From: Caulobacter sp. BK020
GTDB taxonomy: Bacteria; Pseudomonadota; Alphaproteobacteria; Caulobacterales; Caulobacteraceae
Reading direction: 5' to 3'
Assembly (NCBI RefSeq): GCF_004342605.1
Contig: NZ_SLZL01000003.1
Coordinates: 1 to 64,000, forward strand
DNA length: 64,000 bases
This document shows, piece by piece, positions 60,276 to 64,000 of this stretch. The translations under genes and the position numbers were made by a program. Numbering within the stretch: position 1 is the stretch's first letter; the number at the start of each line of letters is the position of its first letter. Under the pieces are notes generated by a model. The model saw only the letters and a program-made list of their open reading frames with translations, was not told the DNA's origin and made no database searches.

Positions 60276-62735
60276 CTACCCCGCCGCCGCCTCGTTCGCG
60301 ACGGTCGCTTCCGCGGCCGGGGCGCGCCGCAGCCGCTGGACGGTGTTCTCCAGCAGGTAGCCGGGAATGTCGGCGATCGGCATGGGGCGGCCGAACAGAT
60401 AGCCCTGGAAGTGGTCGCAGCGCATGTCCTCGAGGATCGAGGCCTGCTCGGCGGTCTCCACGCCCTCGGCCGTGACCTCCAGGTTCAGGGTGCGGCCCAG
60501 CAGGGTGATGGTGCGCAGGATGTCGGCGATGGCGGGGTTGCCCGACATCTCGGCCACGAAGGTGCGGTCGATCTTGATCTTGTCGAACGGGAACCGCCAC
60601 AAATAGGCCAGGCTGGAATAGCCGGTGCCGAAGTCGTCCATGGCGATGCGCACGCCCAGGTCCTTCAGCGCCCGCAGCTGGTCCAGCGTGCCGGCCGTGT
60701 CGCGCAGCAGCAGGCCCTCGGTGATCTCCAGCTCCAGGCGCGAAGGCTCCAGCCCCGACTCGCGCAGGGCCGTTCGCACCTGGTCGACCAGGTCGCCGGC
60801 CGCGAACTGGTTGGGCGACAGGTTCACCGCCACCTTCAGCGGCGCGGGCCAGGCGGCCGCCTGGCGGCAGGCCTCTTTCAGCACCCACTCGCCGATCCTG
60901 CAGATCAGGCCCCATTGCTCGGCGCACTCGATGAAGTCGTCAGGCCCGACCAGGCCGCGGCGTGGATGCTGCCAGCGCAACAGGGCCTCGAAGCCAGTGA
61001 TCTCGTGCCCCTTGGCGCCGATCAGCGGCTGGAAGAACAGCTTCAGCTCGTCGTTGCGCAAGGCCGAGCGCAGGTCGATCTCCAGCGCCCGACGCTCCTG
61101 GGCCCAGACGTCCATGGTCGCCTCGAAGAACCTGTAGGCCCCGCGCCCGTCGCCCTTGGCGCGGTAGAGGGCCAGGTCGGCGTTCTTCAGCAGGGTGTCG
61201 GCGTCGCCGGCGTCGGCGGGGGCGACGGCGATGCCGACGCTGGCCCCGATCGACACGTGGTGGTCGTTCAGGGCGTAGGGCAGGGACAGGGCGTCGACGA
61301 TGGCCTGGGCCAGGCCGCCCAGGCTGCCGGGCTCCAGATCGTCGCGCACCACGACGGCGAACTCGTCGCCGCCCAGGCGGGTGACGATCCCGGCCTCGCC
61401 GACGCAGGCGCGCAGGCGGCGGGCCGCCTCGACCAGCAGGGCGTCGCCGATCGGGTGGCCCAGGCTGTCGTTGACGCCCTTGAAGTGGTCAAGGTCCAGG
61501 CACAGGACCGCACAACCTGAGGTACGGCCCTTGCCGTCCCAGGCGCCGCCCAGGGCCTGCAGGAACGACAGGCGATTGGGCAGGCCGGTCAGCACGTCGT
61601 AGTGGGCCAGGCGGGTGATGCGCTCCTGGTCCCGGCGGGCCTGGGTGACGTCGGCGCCGACGCCGCGGAAGCCGGCGAAGGCGCCGGCCATGTCGTGGAT
61701 CGGCTTGGCCGTCAGCGCCCACCAATGGATCTCGCCGCCCACCGTCACCGAGACCACCACGTCGCGGAAGGCCTTCTGGTCGGCCAGCAGGCCCGCCAGG
61801 GTGGAGGCCAGGCCTTCGGGCGCCTCGGCCATCCGGGCGTCCAGCCCGCCGACCACGCGGCCGATCAGCGCGTCGCGGGGAACCCCCGCCGCCTCGGCCA
61901 TGCGTTCGGAGACGTAGGTCAGGGCCCCCGTAGCGTCGACCTCCCACAGCCAGTCGCTGGAGCCTTCCTCGAAGTCGCTGAGCAGCAGGCTGACGACCTG
62001 CTTCTGGCGTTCCAGCTCGTCGCCGGCCACCAGGCGATCGACGAAAACCTTGGCGTGCGACAGGCATGACAGGCCCACGACCAGGTAGCAGAAGATCAGA
62101 AGTCCGGCCAAGGCCAGCAGGATCGGCTGCTGGCTGGTCAGCAGGACGTAGAGCGAACCGACCACCAGCGGCGTGGTGTAGGCCAGGGCCGCCATCGGCA
62201 GGGTCAGCAGGGCGAAGCTGCCGGTGCCGATCATGCCGGCGATCAGGGCGACCACCAGCATGTTCATGTAGACGCTGTGGTCGTCGAGAACGAAGATCGG
62301 CAACACGCCCCACAGGCAGCCCAGCAGGCCCGCCTGCAGCGCCACGCGTCGCGCGCCGCGGGCCGAGACGGTGTTCTTGCCGCTCTTCTTGCGCCTGGCC
62401 GCCAGCCAGCCGTACAGGCCCAGCAAGGCGTAGCAGACGACGACAGCGGTCCAGAGAAACAGGATGGTCCGGTGCGGACCGGCGAATCCCGCCAGACAGA
62501 CCAGCAGGGCGTTGACGATGTTGGCGGTCATCATCACCGGCGTCAGGCGAAGGATGCTGGCCAGCTGCTCCCAGCGGACACGACCGGCCATCGACTCGGG
62601 CACGGGCGGCGGCAGGCGCGAAACGATGCGCGACAGCAGGAAGGTCAGCCCGCTGGAGAGCTTCCGTTCGGTCCTGGCCGTGTCCACGTCGTCATCCCGC
62701 CCGCTTGCCAGGATGCCCCACATCCCACGCGCCAA
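60276..62735 (-). CDS. PAS-GGDEF-EAL membrane protein
   Basis: An 819-residue c-di-GMP signalling protein. About five TM segments lie in residues 60-230 (MTANIVNALLVCLAGFAGPH, TILFLWTAVVVCYALLGLYG...). A PAS domain (about 250-365, WLWEVDATGALTYVSERMAE) precedes GGDEF (LARLAHYDVLTGLPNRLSFL, DLDHFKGVNDSLGH, TRLGGDEFAVVV near 452) and EAL (EALLRWQHPRRGLV near 582, EITEGLLLRDTAG, DDFGTGYSSLAYL, EGVETAEQ). Active-site motifs of both domains are present, with no RxxD I-site. It may synthesise, degrade or both. The TTG start 62735 is uncertain; ATG 62723 is close. Confidence 0.92.
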   Translation of the reverse strand: MARGMWGILASGRDDDVDTARTERKLSSGLTFLLSRIVSRLPPPVPESMAGRVRWEQLASILRLTPVMMTANIVNALLVCLAGFAGPHRTILFLWTAVVVCYALLGLYGWLAARRKKSGKNTVSARGARRVALQAGLLGCLWGVLPIFVLDDHSVYMNMLVVALIAGMIGTGSFALLTLPMAALAYTTPLVVGSLYVLLTSQQPILLALAGLLIFCYLVVGLSCLSHAKVFVDRLVAGDELERQKQVVSLLLSDFEEGSSDWLWEVDATGALTYVSERMAEAAGVPRDALIGRVVGGLDARMAEAPEGLASTLAGLLADQKAFRDVVVSVTVGGEIHWWALTAKPIHDMAGAFAGFRGVGADVTQARRDQERITRLAHYDVLTGLPNRLSFLQALGGAWDGKGRTSGCAVLCLDLDHFKGVNDSLGHPIGDALLVEAARRLRACVGEAGIVTRLGGDEFAVVVRDDLEPGSLGGLAQAIVDALSLPYALNDHHVSIGASVGIAVAPADAGDADTLLKNADLALYRAKGDGRGAYRFFEATMDVWAQERRALEIDLRSALRNDELKLFFQPLIGAKGHEITGFEALLRWQHPRRGLVGPDDFIECAEQWGLICRIGEWVLKEACRQAAAWPAPLKVAVNLSPNQFAAGDLVDQVRTALRESGLEPSRLELEITEGLLLRDTAGTLDQLRALKDLGVRIAMDDFGTGYSSLAYLWRFPFDKIKIDRTFVAEMSGNPAIADILRTITLLGRTLNLEVTAEGVETAEQASILEDMRCDHFQGYLFGRPMPIADIPGYLLENTVQRLRRAPAAEATVANEAAAG

Positions 62736-62785
62736 GCTAACCGGGGTTCCTGAAACGCCGGTTAACCGTAGGCGCCGCGCGCACG

Positions 62786-62822
62786 AAAAAAGCCCGCCAT
62801 CCCAAGGAGATGGCGGGCTTTT
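62786..62822. terminator. Bidirectional terminator between GGDEF-EAL and typA
   Basis: A-rich flank, perfect 10-bp stem GCCCGCCATC / GATGGCGGGC with 7-nt loop, then CTTTT. It serves typA on the minus strand, whose stop is at 62856. Confidence 0.9.
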
Positions 62823-62855
62823 GACCGTCCGTTCCCGGATTGCTCCAGGCGCCGA

Positions 62856-64000
62856 CTATTCTTCCTTGACGCGACGCTTGCGGAACGACGGGTTCAGCAC
62901 CTGCTTGCGCAGGCGGATGTTCTTGGGCGTCACCTCGACCAGCTCGTCTTCCTCGATGTAGGCGATCGCCTGTTCCAGGGTCATGCGGCGCGGCGGGGTC
63001 AGGCGGATCGACTCGTCCTTGCCCGAGGCGCGGACGTTGGTCAGCTGCTTGGCCTTCATCGGGTTGACGTCGAGGTCGTCCTGGCGGGCGTTCTCGCCGA
63101 TGATCATGCCCTGATAGGTCTTCTCGCCGGCCCCGACGAACATCACGCCGCGCTCTTCCAGGTTCCACAGCGCGTAGGCCGCGGTTTCACCGTCCGAGTT
63201 GCTGATCAGCACGCCCTTGCGCTGCTGGTCGATGGCGCCCTTGTAGGGCTCGTAGTGGCTGAACACGCGGTTCAGCACGCCCGAGCCGCGGGTGTCGGTC
63301 AGGAACTCGCCCTGATAGCCGATCAGCGAACGCGAGGGGGCGGTCAGCTGGATGCGGGTCTTGCCGGCGCCCGACGGGCCCATGTCCCGCAGCTCGGCCT
63401 TGCGCAGCGACAGCTTCTCGATGACGATGCCCGAGAACTCGTCGTCGACGTCGATCATGACGTCTTCCATCGGCTCCAGGCGCTTGCCCGTTTCCGGATC
63501 GGTCTGGAACACCACGCGCGGACGGCTGATCGACACCTCGAAGCCTTCGCGACGCATGTTCTCGATCAGCACGCCCAGCTGCAGTTCGCCGCGGCCGGCC
63601 ACCTCGTAGGCGTCGCCCTCGGTGCTCTCGGTCACCTTGATGGCGACGTTGGATTCGGCTTCCCGCAGCAGGCGGTCGCGGATCACGCGGCTTTGCACCT
63701 TGTCGCCTTCGCGGCCGGCCAGCGGGCTGTCGTTGACCGAGACGGTCATCGAGATGGTCGGCGGATCGATCGGCTGGGCGGGCAGGGCCTCGTTGACGTC
63801 CAGGGCGCACAGGGTGTCGGCCACGGTGGCCTTGGACATGCCGGCGATGGCGACGATGTCGCCGGCCTCGGCGCCCTCGTCGATCGGCTGGCGCTTCAGG
63901 CCCCGGAAGGCCAGCACCTTGGTGATGCGGCCGCGCTCGATTTCCTTGCCGTTGCGGTCCAGGGCCTTGATGGCCATGCCGGGAACGGCCTTGCCGCTTT
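62856..64000 (-). CDS. typA: Translational GTPase TypA/BipA, C-terminal part (5' end outside window)
   Basis: About 381 codons, continuing past base 64000 on the minus strand; the visible part covers domain II onwards. Diagnostic stretches are DRNGKEIERGRITKVLAFRG, then GDIVAIAGMSKATVADTLCA, the V-R-V-x-E-S family-type block EVAGRGELQLGVLIENMRRE, GFEVSISRPRVVF, the C-terminal domain TRGSGVLNRVFSHYEPYKGA and TPKNIRLRKQVLNPSFRKRR. These are unique to BipA. It binds the ribosome under stress and cold. The GTPase domain is outside the window, so its integrity cannot be judged. Confidence 0.97.
   Translation of the reverse strand, partial: SGKAVPGMAIKALDRNGKEIERGRITKVLAFRGLKRQPIDEGAEAGDIVAIAGMSKATVADTLCALDVNEALPAQPIDPPTISMTVSVNDSPLAGREGDKVQSRVIRDRLLREAESNVAIKVTESTEGDAYEVAGRGELQLGVLIENMRREGFEVSISRPRVVFQTDPETGKRLEPMEDVMIDVDDEFSGIVIEKLSLRKAELRDMGPSGAGKTRIQLTAPSRSLIGYQGEFLTDTRGSGVLNRVFSHYEPYKGAIDQQRKGVLISNSDGETAAYALWNLEERGVMFVGAGEKTYQGMIIGENARQDDLDVNPMKAKQLTNVRASGKDESIRLTPPRRMTLEQAIAYIEEDELVEVTPKNIRLRKQVLNPSFRKRRVKEE

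Overview
The window is high-GC, gene-dense chromosomal DNA. It most resembles a Caulobacter-type alphaproteobacterium (Caulobacteraceae). The grounds are NodT-type efflux lipoproteins, many PAS/GGDEF/PilZ/hybrid-kinase signalling genes, Tad pilus pseudopilin-like genes, ParDE modules, Lrp-linked fused indolepyruvate oxidoreductase and a MeaA-type ethylmalonyl-CoA mutase. The assignment rests on gene content only. Both ends are cut inside genes: the 3' part of an EF-Tu gene on the left and the 3' part of typA/bipA (minus strand) on the right.

Layout. 1-425: EF-Tu tail and terminator. 853-7190: MarR regulator with a clear operator and a tripartite RND efflux operon. 7338-11269: nuclease-like lipoprotein, a regulator made of two fused TetR halves, and a hybrid histidine kinase. 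11376-20282: lipid and nucleobase metabolism (serine hydrolase, FadB/J-type beta-oxidation enzyme, acyl-CoA synthetase, a DegT-fold protein with no catalytic lysine, adenine/adenosine deaminase, pirin). 20364-28727: ParDE, Lrp regulator, indolepyruvate oxidoreductase, a second toxin-antitoxin pair translationally coupled to an L-2-hydroxyglutarate oxidase-like gene, and small membrane proteins. 28867-33468: sugar dehydrogenase, glycosyltransferase, tRNA-Met(CAT), and next to it a low-GC membrane-protein gene that looks acquired. 33783-35951: an ECF42-type sigma module (DGPF/YCII protein, sigma factor, VOC protein) with two identically spaced candidate promoters. 36104-43735: a Phd/YefM-PAS fusion, tadE/tadG-like genes, a glucokinase-like protein with damaged ATP motifs, a PilZ protein and a large phospholipase C-family protein. 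43813-52318: XRE regulator, DUF962 protein, ethylmalonyl-CoA mutase, a third toxin-antitoxin pair, MFS transporter, extensin-like protein, SRPBCC protein, GGDEF protein and SDR. 52470-57047: hybrid kinase, then a small nitric-oxide locus with an intact truncated haemoglobin flanked by remnants of nsrR and flavohaemoglobin, then an aminotransferase. 57245-64000: EmrAB-like efflux pair, GlsB/YeaQ protein, GGDEF-EAL protein and typA.

Four families of inverted repeats occupy intergenic spaces: a ~120 bp element with CTTGCCCC/GGGGCAAG ends (3 copies), paired 29 bp GTCCTTCGACAGG-type arms (2 loci), a 26 bp GGGGACAGG palindrome (3 copies) and an element at 17564-17735.

The observations most worth a second look are the decayed NO locus, the paired ECF42 promoters, the Phd-PAS fusion, the lysine-free DegT protein and the pseudo-glucokinase. 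No CRISPR array, prophage or complete insertion sequence was seen.
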